From: Thermococcaceae archaeon
GTDB taxonomy: Archaea > Methanobacteriota_B > Thermococci > Thermococcales > Thermococcaceae
Direction of reading: 5' to 3'
NCBI GenBank assembly: GCA_026986455.1
Contig: JALSON010000329.1
Span: forward strand, 1-7,561
DNA length: 7,561 bases
Shown here: in pieces, positions 1-5,832 of the stretch
Layout: each line of letters starts with the position of its first letter
How positions within the stretch are numbered: position 1 is the first letter of the stretch
The notes under the pieces: model-generated
Database searches by the model: none
Told to the model about the DNA's origin: nothing
Seen by the model: only the letters and a program-made list of their open reading frames with translations
Position numbers and translations under genes: made by a program

Positions 1-547
1 AAGATCCACGCAGAAGGCCATAAAAGAAGTCATCCCATACACTGTAAAGCTCATAAACAAGATGTGGCCAAAGGATCACAACATCAAGCACCTGCGGGCG
101 ATGGAGGAAGCATTCTCGCCAGATACTCGCGACCCTGTTCGAACGCTGGAGGCTGCAGGTATAGATATCACAAAGGAGCTCGAAGAACTAAGAAACTCAA
201 TTGCGGAAGTGATAGGGAAGAAACCGAAGGCCGCAAAGAAAACCAAGGGAAAGGCACCCAGAAGAAGGAATTCGAAATCTGGGAAGAGAGTGGAGGAAAA
301 CCAAGGGGAGACATCCATCACCCTCGAAGTCCAAAAACTACTCGGAATTCTGCAGGGGCTAAAGTTCGCGGGCTACTCTCAAGAAGCAGTTGAAAAGGCG
401 GTTGAAGAGCTCGACGCCAGAATAGATGAACTGATTGATGAGGAAAACCTTGAGCTTCTCGGCCTGTACCTCAGCTCCCAGAGGCTTCTCAAAAGGGGTG
501 AGTTCGAGAGAGCCGAGCGGTTCCTCAAGACTCTGCTGGGCCCTTAA
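1..547 (+). CDS. Hypothetical protein with basic linker, 5' end cut off by window
   Basis: The frame is open from the window edge (first whole codon at position 2) to a TAA stop at 545-547, giving 181 visible residues. The first ATG, at 62, is therefore probably internal and not the start. I do not recognise the family. Visible parts in order are a helical N-terminal stretch (about residues 1-70), a Lys/Arg-rich probably disordered linker (about residues 72-101), and a C-terminal helical domain (about residues 105-181) rich in Leu, Glu and Ala with heptad-like spacing. No signal peptide, membrane segment or catalytic motif is visible. The basic linker could contact nucleic acid, but that is only inference. 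It lies 46 bases before a broken ATPase gene on the same strand. That it is a real gene is likely from its length and normal amino-acid composition; its role is unknown. Confidence 0.75.
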   Translation, partial: RSTQKAIKEVIPYTVKLINKMWPKDHNIKHLRAMEEAFSPDTRDPVRTLEAAGIDITKELEELRNSIAEVIGKKPKAAKKTKGKAPRRRNSKSGKRVEENQGETSITLEVQKLLGILQGLKFAGYSQEAVEKAVEELDARIDELIDEENLELLGLYLSSQRLLKRGEFERAERFLKTLLGP

Positions 548-593
548 GGCACTGTCTTGAAATTCTCAAAAGTTATAGGTCAGGTATTATACC

Positions 594-973
594 GTGGCAA
601 TAACTTTCATTAGCAGGGAGCAGGAGCTTGAGTTCCTCGAAAGACTATGGGGGAAAGAAAGGCTTCCGCTCCATCCTACCAAAATCGGTCGCTGGTGGAG
701 AAAAAAGGAGAGTGACCTCCTTGCACTCGACGAACGGAACAAGAAAGCACTGTTCGTTGAGGTCAAGTGGAGGGATCTCAGAGAAAGGGAAGCCAAGGGA
801 ATTCTGAAGGACTTGAGAAGAAAGGCCGGGCTTGTTGGTCTGGATGGATGGGGAAAAACTATGGGGTAGTGGCAAGGAGGATTGAGGGAAAAAGCAGTCT
901 CAGGGGTGAGAGTTACCTCGCCTGGGACTTGGAGGATTTCAAAAGAATCATCCCCTTCAATAGCAAAGATTGA
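594..973 (+). pseudogene. Remnant of an archaeal ATPase with DUF234 C-terminal domain (internal deletion plus frameshift)
   Basis: The first frame starts at a GTG (594) and reads ISREQELEFLERLW, which resembles the extreme N-terminus of archaeal COG1672-type ATPases (ATPase_2 family). It then passes within about 10 residues into the typical DUF234 opening, KIGRWW...ESDLLALDERNKKALFVEVKW. The Walker A, Walker B and rest of the ATPase core, roughly 300 residues in usual family members, are absent. This frame ends at TAG 867-869. The expected continuation, GKNYGVVARRIEG...LAWDLEDF, is found in the -1 frame and ends at TGA 971-973. The simplest reading is loss of one base in the GGGGAAAAA run at 850-858. 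Such ATPases are common in Thermococcales and decay often. No Shine-Dalgarno site is visible before 594; a weak TTATA lies at 572-576. An expressed DUF234-only product is possible but less likely. Confidence 0.85.
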
Positions 974-976
974 AGG
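954..976. terminator. Perfect 8-bp inverted repeat at convergent gene ends, possible terminator
   Basis: CCTTCAAT (954-961) and ATTGAAGG (969-976) are perfect inverted copies around a 7-base loop. The hairpin covers the stop codon of the ATPase remnant and lies 23 bases past the stop of the convergent regulator gene at 1000. Reading on the minus strand, T-rich stretches (TTCTTTT, CCTTTT) lie between that stop and the hairpin. Archaeal termination mainly needs U-tracts and not hairpins, so the hairpin may instead protect transcript ends or be a relic. Confidence 0.4.
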
Positions 977-999
977 TAAAAGGAGTCCAAAAGAACCCT

Positions 1000-1863
1000 C
1001 TAAAGCCTCAACTCCACCCAGTTCTCCTTTCTTCCCTTCAGGATTTTGACCAGTCCCTTCCTCTCAAGGCGCTTGAACATTCTCCAGGCGGTGGTCTTTG
1101 GAATGCCCAGGGCTTCCCTTACCTCGGCCTGACTGGCCTTCCCGCCCTTGTCGAATATGTAAAGCAGGGCCCTCTTCTCTTCGTCGTTAAGATCTAGTCC
1201 GTCGAGCCTCTCCATGAACTCCGGCCTGCTCAATCTTGGTCTCTGCGCATCCTTCCTGCGGCCTCTTCTGAGGTGGTAACCGGCAAAAATCCCTCCAATT
1301 ATCAGGAGTCCTGCAATGGCAAAAAGCAGGTAGCCCTTGGAACCACCGGATTCCTGCACTTCCCCTCCCGGTGTCCCGGTGTATGAGAGGACGTAGGAGA
1401 TGCTCTGGTTCCCGGGCGGCATCGTTATTCTGTTCTGGGCTATTGAAAGGGGAATGTCGCTGAGGTCGACCACCACGCTGCCGTTTGGAAGGACAACGGT
1501 GAAGCTGGAGTTTGTTGATACCTTCAGCGTCCATACGAGCCCCTCCTTTGACGTCAGGTCGGGGGTGTAGTAGGAAATCCTCACTATCTGGGCATCCCCC
1601 GGATATATCAGAGCGCTTCCGTTCTCAAGCTGGAAATTCAGGGGATTTCCCTTATCATCCTCGGCAAAAAAGTTCTCATAGTGCTCCCCCAGGAGGGGCA
1701 GTTCTATTTGAGCGGCATACTCCGAGGGGATAATCTCATAATCAACCTTCACATAACCGTCATCATAAACGGTCAGCTGAATGGATGAAACGGTAGCCTG
1801 GGCACCAACCATACCAAGGGAGGCCAGCATGAGCATCGCAATCATCAAAGAGGCTTTTCTCAT
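1000..1863 (-). CDS. Membrane-anchored winged-helix transcriptional regulator with extracytoplasmic domain
   Basis: The protein has 287 residues. A signal peptide covers residues 1-23 (MRKASLMIAMLMLASLG..., likely cleavage after AQA). An extracytoplasmic, beta-rich domain with several N-glycosylation sequons follows at about 24-170. A Gly/Ser-rich hinge leads to one membrane segment at about 177-196, followed by a positive cluster (HLRRGRRK) that places the C-terminus in the cytoplasm. A winged helix-turn-helix of MarR/IclR type covers about 225-287, with SQAEVREALGIPKTTAWRMF as the HTH and LERKGLVKILKGR leading into the wing. The architecture indicates a one-component sensor: an outside signal changes DNA binding inside. 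The domain resembles archaeal wHTH families such as DUF7343, but I cannot confirm that. The ATG at 1863 is supported by GGAGGTG at 1871-1877. The gene lies 36 bases after the secreted helical protein, with which it probably shares a transcript. The ligand and targets are unknown; self-regulation of the unit is a reasonable guess. Confidence 0.85.
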   Translation of the reverse strand: MRKASLMIAMLMLASLGMVGAQATVSSIQLTVYDDGYVKVDYEIIPSEYAAQIELPLLGEHYENFFAEDDKGNPLNFQLENGSALIYPGDAQIVRISYYTPDLTSKEGLVWTLKVSTNSSFTVVLPNGSVVVDLSDIPLSIAQNRITMPPGNQSISYVLSYTGTPGGEVQESGGSKGYLLFAIAGLLIIGGIFAGYHLRRGRRKDAQRPRLSRPEFMERLDGLDLNDEEKRALLYIFDKGGKASQAEVREALGIPKTTAWRMFKRLERKGLVKILKGRKENWVELRL

Positions 1864-1870
1864 TTAATCC

Positions 1871-1877
1871 CACCTCC
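1871..1877 (-). promoter_or_regulatory. Shine-Dalgarno site of the membrane-anchored regulator
   Basis: GGAGGTG on the minus strand ends 7 bases before the ATG at 1863 and fixes that start. A T-rich stretch (minus strand CCTTTTTATTTACC, about 1880-1893) lies just upstream between the two genes. It may reduce read-through by acting as a partial U-tract terminator. It is too close to the ATG to be a convincing TATA box. Confidence 0.75.
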
Positions 1878-1899
1878 AGGGTAAATAAAAAGGAAAGGG

Positions 1900-3102
1900 T
1901 CATGCATGGGCCAGGATAAACTCATCGACCCTGTGGATGAGGTCAAGGGCTATTGCAAAGTGCATCTTTGCCTGGGCGGGTTTGTGCTGCTTCATGAGCT
2001 GAATTCCGAGCTTGAGCTCCTGAACCGCCGTTCTAAGCTGCAGCTCTGCCCTCCTCGTATCAACACCCCTTCTCTTGAGCGTGTTAAGGGCCCTTGCATC
2101 TTTCTGGATTCTTCCGGCTGTCTCCCTGAGGAAGGTTTTCATATCCTTGAGCTTTGTCTGAAGCTCCCTCTCCTCGGCTTTCCTTCTGAGGGAGTCCATC
2201 GCCCTGTGAAAGTCCATTATCGTTTTTCTGTTCTCATTCATGACTTTCAGGGCGTCTCCCCATTTTCCTTCATCAGCAAGATTCTTAACCTCCTCATAGA
2301 CGCTCTTAAAGGTATTCAATCTCCTCTGAAGCTCCGTAGTGTTGTATCCCCTTTCATTGGCGTTCTTGATAGCCTTCTGGGCGAGCTCCATACCCTTCTC
2401 CCCTCTAACAAGGAACTCCCTGACGATTTTATCGGCGTTCTTATATGCGAGCTCTCTCCTCACCCTCTTCAGCTCCGAATCGAGTTCCGCCTTCTTCTCC
2501 CTCGCAGCGGCGAGATCCTCCCTCGCTTTCTCAAAGTTTCTCGCTTTTAAATCCTCAAGGACGAGCTTGTATGCATCCTTTGTTTCATTGTACAGAACGG
2601 TCAGGTTGCTGACGTCTATTCCCTGCTTCTGGGCGATTCTGATGGTCTTTCCAACCATCTTGAAATATTCCATCATCCTCGCGGTTTCGGCTCTCATGTG
2701 CTCCTTTATGTTTTCAACCTTTTCCCTGCCCTCTTTGAGCTGTATCAGGGCTGCCTTGTAGAAATGCATGGCCGTCAGGCTGTCGAGTATTGAGCTGTAG
2801 TAATCGCCTGAGTTGTACTCGTCCACGGCCTTTGTCTTATATCCTTCTGCCTTTTGGTAATTCTCAAGTATGCTTGAGTTTTCAGGAAGTTTGTCCTTTA
2901 TCGGCCATATCCTATTCTCCGCAAATTTACTGAGCCTCTGGAGCTGGGTGATAAGCTGTCCCGCTATTACCTCCTCCCTTGTTGAGTTGTCCAGCTGCAG
3001 CGTTGGGGCTGTTGTCACTGCTGTTGTGTTTTCCGCCGCCATGCTCAGGGGGATCAGGCTCCCCACCAGCAGCATGGCCATAACCAGGGCACTCCACCTC
3101 AT
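1900..3102 (-). CDS. Secreted helical repeat / coiled-coil protein of unknown function
   Basis: The protein has 400 residues from the chosen ATG at 3102. A signal peptide (MRWSALVMAMLLVGSLIPLSMA) covers residues 1-22, followed by a Thr-rich segment with sequons and then an almost entirely alpha-helical, highly charged body. The body contains about four diverged repeats of roughly 90 residues. The clearest share the pattern [RQ]G-(I/V/Y)-(D/N)-x(4-6)-L-x(7-9)-Y/V-x(2)-V/G at about 160, 251 and 345. A weaker N-terminal copy begins near SSILENYQKAEG (about 76). The pattern recalls helical hairpin bundles. No catalytic motif and no C-terminal membrane anchor are seen. A start 12 bases upstream (ATG 3114) is possible, but the GGTGATT site at 3106-3112 and the TATA box at 3135-3141 favour 3102. 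It is probably co-expressed with the downstream transmembrane regulator and could be a cell-surface or periplasm-like partner or target; this is inference. Confidence 0.85.
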   Translation of the reverse strand: MRWSALVMAMLLVGSLIPLSMAAENTTAVTTAPTLQLDNSTREEVIAGQLITQLQRLSKFAENRIWPIKDKLPENSSILENYQKAEGYKTKAVDEYNSGDYYSSILDSLTAMHFYKAALIQLKEGREKVENIKEHMRAETARMMEYFKMVGKTIRIAQKQGIDVSNLTVLYNETKDAYKLVLEDLKARNFEKAREDLAAAREKKAELDSELKRVRRELAYKNADKIVREFLVRGEKGMELAQKAIKNANERGYNTTELQRRLNTFKSVYEEVKNLADEGKWGDALKVMNENRKTIMDFHRAMDSLRRKAEERELQTKLKDMKTFLRETAGRIQKDARALNTLKRRGVDTRRAELQLRTAVQELKLGIQLMKQHKPAQAKMHFAIALDLIHRVDEFILAHA

Positions 3103-3105
3103 GTG

Positions 3106-3112
3106 AATCACC
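3106..3112 (-). promoter_or_regulatory. Shine-Dalgarno site deciding the start of the secreted helical protein
   Basis: GGTGATT on the minus strand lies 3 bases before ATG 3102. The alternative ATG at 3114 sits at the upstream edge of this site and has no good site of its own. A transcript starting about 26 bases after the TATA box at 3135-3141 would begin near 3112 and so lack the 3114 codon. Confidence 0.6.
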
Positions 3113-3134
3113 ATCTGTGATTATGAGCTAAACC

Positions 3135-3175
3135 TATATTAGGAACCCGGCGGAAAGAACGTTCCAGACCGTTCC
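3135..3175 (-). promoter_or_regulatory. Probable promoter and operator-like repeats of the helical protein/regulator unit
   Basis: A TATA-like TAATATA (minus strand, 3135-3141) lies about 36 bases before the start at 3102, a typical archaeal distance with a short leader. Just upstream are three copies of one pentamer: GGAAC at 3171-3175 and 3161-3165 (10 bases apart, one helical turn) and its inverse GTTCC at 3142-3146, beside the TATA box. This arrangement would suit a dimeric regulator acting at the TATA/BRE region. Whether the membrane-bound regulator of the same unit binds here is inference. Confidence 0.5.
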
Positions 3176-3370
3176 AATAACCTCCACTGCGTTTGTTGTA
3201 GGCATTTGAACCCATAGCGGATGTGTCATCCATCCACCCGTCAAATAGAGCTTTCTGCATCCGCTTCTATGATGTATTGATGCCTTTTCATCCTTCCCGC
3301 AATGTTTTCTGTGCATCTCCTAATAAATTTGAGCCTCAAACGGAATCTCACCTCATACGGTTCCGGCACC
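3176..3370 (-). other. Rest of the intergenic region, no gene recognised
   Basis: Between the transporter stop at 3371 and the promoter above I see no recognisable protein. It holds a 13-base palindrome TTTGAGcCTCAAA (3328-3340) beside a TATA-like TTTATTA on the minus strand (3321-3327), and an 8-bp inverted repeat AGCGGATG/CATCCGCT (3216-3223 and 3258-3265) with a 34-base loop. A promoter at 3321-3327 would start transcription near 3298 and give either a long leader for the downstream unit or a small RNA. Short open frames here (60 residues at 3134-3316; 32 residues from TTG 3339 after a GAGGTGAG site) resemble nothing I know. Confidence 0.4.
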
Positions 3371-4105
3371 CTAAATGACCATCTTAACAGCGATCAGGAT
3401 TAAAATCCCCGCAAAGCCCAGCTTCAGCTTTTTCGGCTGTACCCGGTGGGCGAGCCTTGCCCCGGCGTAAGCCCCCACAATAAGTCCCGGTGCAAGCAGA
3501 AGGGCTGTTCTCAGGCTAACCTGACCGAGCGTGTAGTGCTCGTAGGCTGCAGCGAAGGCCGTAAAAAATATGGCAACGCTTGAAGTTCCAATAGCGTATT
3601 TCACGGGGACACCCACCATCGTGTGGAAGAGGGGCACGTTCAGGATTCCCCCGCTTATCCCCAGCAGCCCAGATATAAAGCCTGCAAACAAACCCACAAC
3701 AGGGATGTTTCTGTAGTTTATGGACGAGACTTCGGGGCTGCACTCCTCCCCGGAGGTTTTGAGGAGCTCATACGCCAGATAAACCAGCAGTCCGGAGAAG
3801 ATAGCCCTCAGCACGGTCTCGTTTATGAATATCGTTAAATACGCCCCCGATATTGCGGCGGGGACTGAAAAAAGCTCCTTGAGTGCGGCAACTCTCAGCA
3901 GAACTTTGCCCTCCCTCAAATGCGTGAATGCAGAGGCGAATGAGCTCATGACTATACATGCCAAGCTCGTCCCTATCGCGAGATGAATCGGCAGTCCCAT
4001 AAACGTGAGGGCCGGGACTATGAGAAAGCCGCCGCCAACGCCAAACAGGCCGGCTATGAGGCCAATGCCAACTCCGAGCATGAAATCGATGAGGTAGCTC
4101 AGCAT
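3371..4105 (-). CDS. TSUP (TauE/SafE) family anion transporter, paralogue 1
   Basis: This integral membrane protein has 244 residues, a normal family length, and about eight membrane segments in two homologous halves. Each half opens with the family's glycine-rich signature: GLFGVGGGFLIVP at 19-31 and GLLGISGGILNVP at 146-158. TSUP members move small organic or sulfur-containing anions such as sulfite, sulfoacetate or related compounds, usually as exporters; the substrate here cannot be read from sequence. A longer frame begins at ATG 4129, but I chose ATG 4105. There the N-terminus (MLSYLIDFMLGVGIG) aligns without gap to the paralogue at 4650-5414 (MLKYLGYFAVGVFIG), and the 4129 codon falls in the likely TATA box. 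The second motif has Ser where the paralogue has Gly (GISGG versus GVGGG). It is divergent from the membrane protein at 4151 with only 45 bases between them, so a shared regulatory region is likely. Confidence 0.9.
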   Translation of the reverse strand: MLSYLIDFMLGVGIGLIAGLFGVGGGFLIVPALTFMGLPIHLAIGTSLACIVMSSFASAFTHLREGKVLLRVAALKELFSVPAAISGAYLTIFINETVLRAIFSGLLVYLAYELLKTSGEECSPEVSSINYRNIPVVGLFAGFISGLLGISGGILNVPLFHTMVGVPVKYAIGTSSVAIFFTAFAAAYEHYTLGQVSLRTALLLAPGLIVGAYAGARLAHRVQPKKLKLGFAGILILIAVKMVI

Positions 4106-4150
4106 GAGAACTCTTTTATTATGAAGCATTAAAAATACTTTGGTGGTGAT
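4106..4150. promoter_or_regulatory. Compact divergent promoter region between transporter 1 and the membrane protein
   Basis: These 45 bases must serve both directions. On the plus strand, TTTTATTA (4113-4120) lies about 25 bases before a start point near 4141, and GGTGGTGAT (4142-4150) is the Shine-Dalgarno site directly before ATG 4151. On the minus strand, TATTTTTAA (about 4130-4138) would place transcription a few bases before ATG 4105, giving a nearly leaderless message with no clear Shine-Dalgarno site. The two TATA candidates are so close that the two promoters may compete. Confidence 0.5.
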
Positions 4151-4708
4151 ATGGGAAAGGACGCCTATGGATTCTGGCTGCTGGTGGTTCTTGCATTTGT
4201 CCTCACCCAGCCGGGCTCGATAGCCTTCGCCAACTGGGACGCTCCCTACGGTTTTTACAAGGACCTCTCGGTCTGGCTTTTCTCAGCATCTGGAGGCGTT
4301 TTATTGGTCATGGCCTATGGGATTTTTGAGTGGAGAAGAGGAAGACTGGGTAAAGCGGACGTTCTCCTCGCGCTAATGGTTTTTCTAATAACAGTGGCCG
4401 TTGGCTATCGGGCCAGGTTCGCCCTTGGAGGGGAGATGGGATATGGAAGCGGAAACGTTCTGGCCTTTTTGGTAGGCGGATTTATCGGACTTGTTCTCAG
4501 CTTGCTTCTTCTGCCGGTTTCCCTCCTTTACGCGCTCACCGGTGACCTCTACTACCCCTACGACCGCCCCTTGGTGGTTGCATGGGTGGTGATGATAATA
4601 ATTGCCATAGCTCTGCTGGTTGCATACCTAAAAGCGAGAAAAGAGGAGGCTAAGGAATCGGGAAGCCGAGACCCTTCAGTATCATCCTCAGAGCCAGCAA
4701 AGCCATAA
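4151..4708 (+). CDS. Hypothetical membrane protein, about five membrane segments
   Basis: The protein has 185 residues and I do not recognise the family. Hydrophobic segments are at about 7-27, 39-59, 70-88, 102-128 and 140-160. The last is followed by a basic KARK and a Ser/Pro/Glu-rich hydrophilic tail (162-185). Trp and Tyr residues gather around the segment ends (NWDAPYGFYKD near 28-38, GDLYYPYDRP at 131-140). The start at ATG 4151 is strongly supported by GGTGGTGAT directly upstream. The gene is divergent from TSUP paralogue 1 and convergent with TSUP paralogue 2. Its last 19 residues are encoded antisense to the end of the latter, so the tail may have arisen by loss of an earlier stop. 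Its position between two related transporters hints at a role in the same transport, but nothing in the sequence shows it. Confidence 0.8.
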   Translation: MGKDAYGFWLLVVLAFVLTQPGSIAFANWDAPYGFYKDLSVWLFSASGGVLLVMAYGIFEWRRGRLGKADVLLALMVFLITVAVGYRARFALGGEMGYGSGNVLAFLVGGFIGLVLSLLLLPVSLLYALTGDLYYPYDRPLVVAWVVMIIIAIALLVAYLKARKEEAKESGSRDPSVSSSEPAKP

Positions 4709-5414
4709 CGACCGCGAAAGCCTTTTTCAGGGATGAGGCCCTCGTCCTCTTTGCTATCCTCGCACCGAGCTGGGCACCGATTATGAGGCCCGGAACGAGG
4801 AGAATCAGCCACTGTGTCTCCACGTTGCCCATGGTGTAGTGCTTGAGCGCCCCAGCGGTTGCGGTGAAGACTATCGCAAAGCTCGACGTTGCCACGGCGT
4901 AGTGAATCGGCAGGCCGAGGTATGTAAGGAATGGAACGTTTATTATCCCACCGCCAACGCCGAGGAGACCGCTTGCTATCCCCGCGAAGAAGCCGCCGAC
5001 CGGAACCAGTTTGTAGTTGACCTCCACGTCCTCAAGCTTAACCTCACTCGGCTCTGCGGTTTTCTTCCGGTATATCCTGACGGCGACGATGACAAGGGCC
5101 GCGCCAAAGATGACCTTCAGCTGGGCGGCGCTTATAAAGGAAGTCAGCCACGCACCGATGTAGGCACCGATAACGGCCGTTGAAGCTAAGAGAAGGCCGG
5201 CCTTGTAGTGTATTCTCCTCTGCCTTGAGTACGCTATGGCAGAGCTCAGCGAGGTGAAAACAACTGCCGCACTCGACGTTCCGACGGCGTGGTGTATCTC
5301 GACGCCGAGGAAGTTGAGCGTAGGGACTATCAGGAATCCCCCTCCAAGGCCAAAGAGGGCTGCGAGGATGCCTATGAAGACTCCGACAGCAAAGTAGCCG
5401 AGGTATTTGAGCAA
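4650..5414 (-). CDS. TSUP (TauE/SafE) family anion transporter, paralogue 2
   Basis: The protein has 254 residues and about eight membrane segments in two halves. The family signatures are LFGLGGGFLIVP at 20-31 and GLLGVGGGIINVP at 149-161, with a charged cytoplasmic-type loop (about 114-135) between the halves. It is clearly paralogous to the transporter at 3371-4105, with the same motifs and no offset at the N-terminus. The expected role is transport of small anions, often sulfur compounds; the substrate is unknown. The start is TTG at 5412-5414, supported by a very strong GGAGGTGATC (5417-5426) two bases before it and by alignment with the paralogue. It begins only 4 bases after the PIN-domain gene stop, and its Shine-Dalgarno site lies in that gene's last codons, so translation is probably coupled. 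Its 3' end overlaps the convergent gene at 4151-4708 by 59 bases. Confidence 0.9.
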   Translation of the reverse strand: MLKYLGYFAVGVFIGILAALFGLGGGFLIVPTLNFLGVEIHHAVGTSSAAVVFTSLSSAIAYSRQRRIHYKAGLLLASTAVIGAYIGAWLTSFISAAQLKVIFGAALVIVAVRIYRKKTAEPSEVKLEDVEVNYKLVPVGGFFAGIASGLLGVGGGIINVPFLTYLGLPIHYAVATSSFAIVFTATAGALKHYTMGNVETQWLILLVPGLIIGAQLGARIAKRTRASSLKKAFAVVMALLALRMILKGLGFPIP

Positions 5415-5416
5415 GG

Positions 5417-5426
5417 GATCACCTCC
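5417..5426 (-). promoter_or_regulatory. Strong Shine-Dalgarno site before a TTG start, inside the end of the PIN gene
   Basis: GGAGGTGATC on the minus strand is a full match to the archaeal anti-Shine-Dalgarno and ends 2 bases before TTG 5414. It covers the stop codon and last codons of the upstream PIN gene. A strong site may compensate for the weak TTG codon. Confidence 0.8.
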
Positions 5427-5832
5427 TCAGAACCTTTCGTATTGCTTCGCTTATGCTCCACACTTCAATCAGGCCTTTTTCGGCCACCTTCTCAAAATGC
5501 CGGTCATTGGTTATTAGAATCGCTCCCGTTTTCAGACAGGTGGCCGCATGCACCGCATCGGCGATCTGTGAAGGGGGAAAGTAAGGAAGGAGACGAAGCA
5601 CCTCTTTTCTGGAGGGATTGACTATTTCCATTCTGAGCCTCAGGAACTCGTAGAACTCCAAGGCGTTGAGTCTCTCAGCGTATTTCCGATACTCTGCCAG
5701 TAGGACATCGTTTCCGATAACCCGGTATTTATCATCAGATAAAACATGGAATACAAGCTCTGTGGTGTCTGTCCGTCCCGTTTTCACCGCAGCTATGAAG
5801 ACGTTGGTGTCCAAGAGAAATTTAGAGGCCAT
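5419..5832 (-). CDS. vapC: PIN-domain ribonuclease toxin (VapC-like)
   Basis: The protein has 137 residues from ATG 5832. The PIN fold is complete: strand 1 with the first acidic residue (KFLLDTN, D8), then E47 (LLAEY), D92 (QIADAVHAA) and D110 (ITNDRHF). All four metal-binding acidic residues are present, so the enzyme is probably active. PIN toxins of this type cleave RNA (tRNA, rRNA or mRNA) with Mg2+ or Mn2+; the target here is unknown. A longer reading from TTG 5847 adds five residues but has no better ribosome site, and MASKFLLDTN is the usual PIN N-terminus. The start overlaps the end of the antitoxin gene by 11 bases, which suggests translational coupling and the antitoxin-first order typical of these modules. 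The gene continues 4 bases later into TSUP paralogue 2. Confidence 0.88.
   Translation of the reverse strand: MASKFLLDTNVFIAAVKTGRTDTTELVFHVLSDDKYRVIGNDVLLAEYRKYAERLNALEFYEFLRLRMEIVNPSRKEVLRLLPYFPPSQIADAVHAATCLKTGAILITNDRHFEKVAEKGLIEVWSISEAIRKVLRR

Noticed and set aside
1906..2550. 214-residue open frame on the plus strand
   Set aside because: It lies entirely antisense to the secreted helical protein, has no ribosome site, and its composition follows from the charged codons of the opposite strand.
2339..2761. 140-residue open frame on the plus strand with Ser/Leu/Phe-rich sequence
   Set aside because: It is antisense to the helical repeats; the Ser/Leu/Phe richness is the complement of Glu/Lys/Arg codons.
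3201..3213. tRNA T-loop-like stretch GGGTTCAAATGCC on the minus strand
   Set aside because: The base after the loop is G, which breaks the invariant closing G-C pair, and no acceptor, D or anticodon arms can be built around it.
3134..3316. 60-residue open frame on the minus strand
   Set aside because: It resembles no family, has AGGAG directly against the ATG with no spacing, and ends over the promoter of the next gene.
3244..3339. 32-residue frame from TTG with GAGGTGAG upstream, minus strand
   Set aside because: The ribosome site is good, but it would be translated only from a read-through transcript and the peptide has no recognisable feature. Kept only as part of the intergenic finding.
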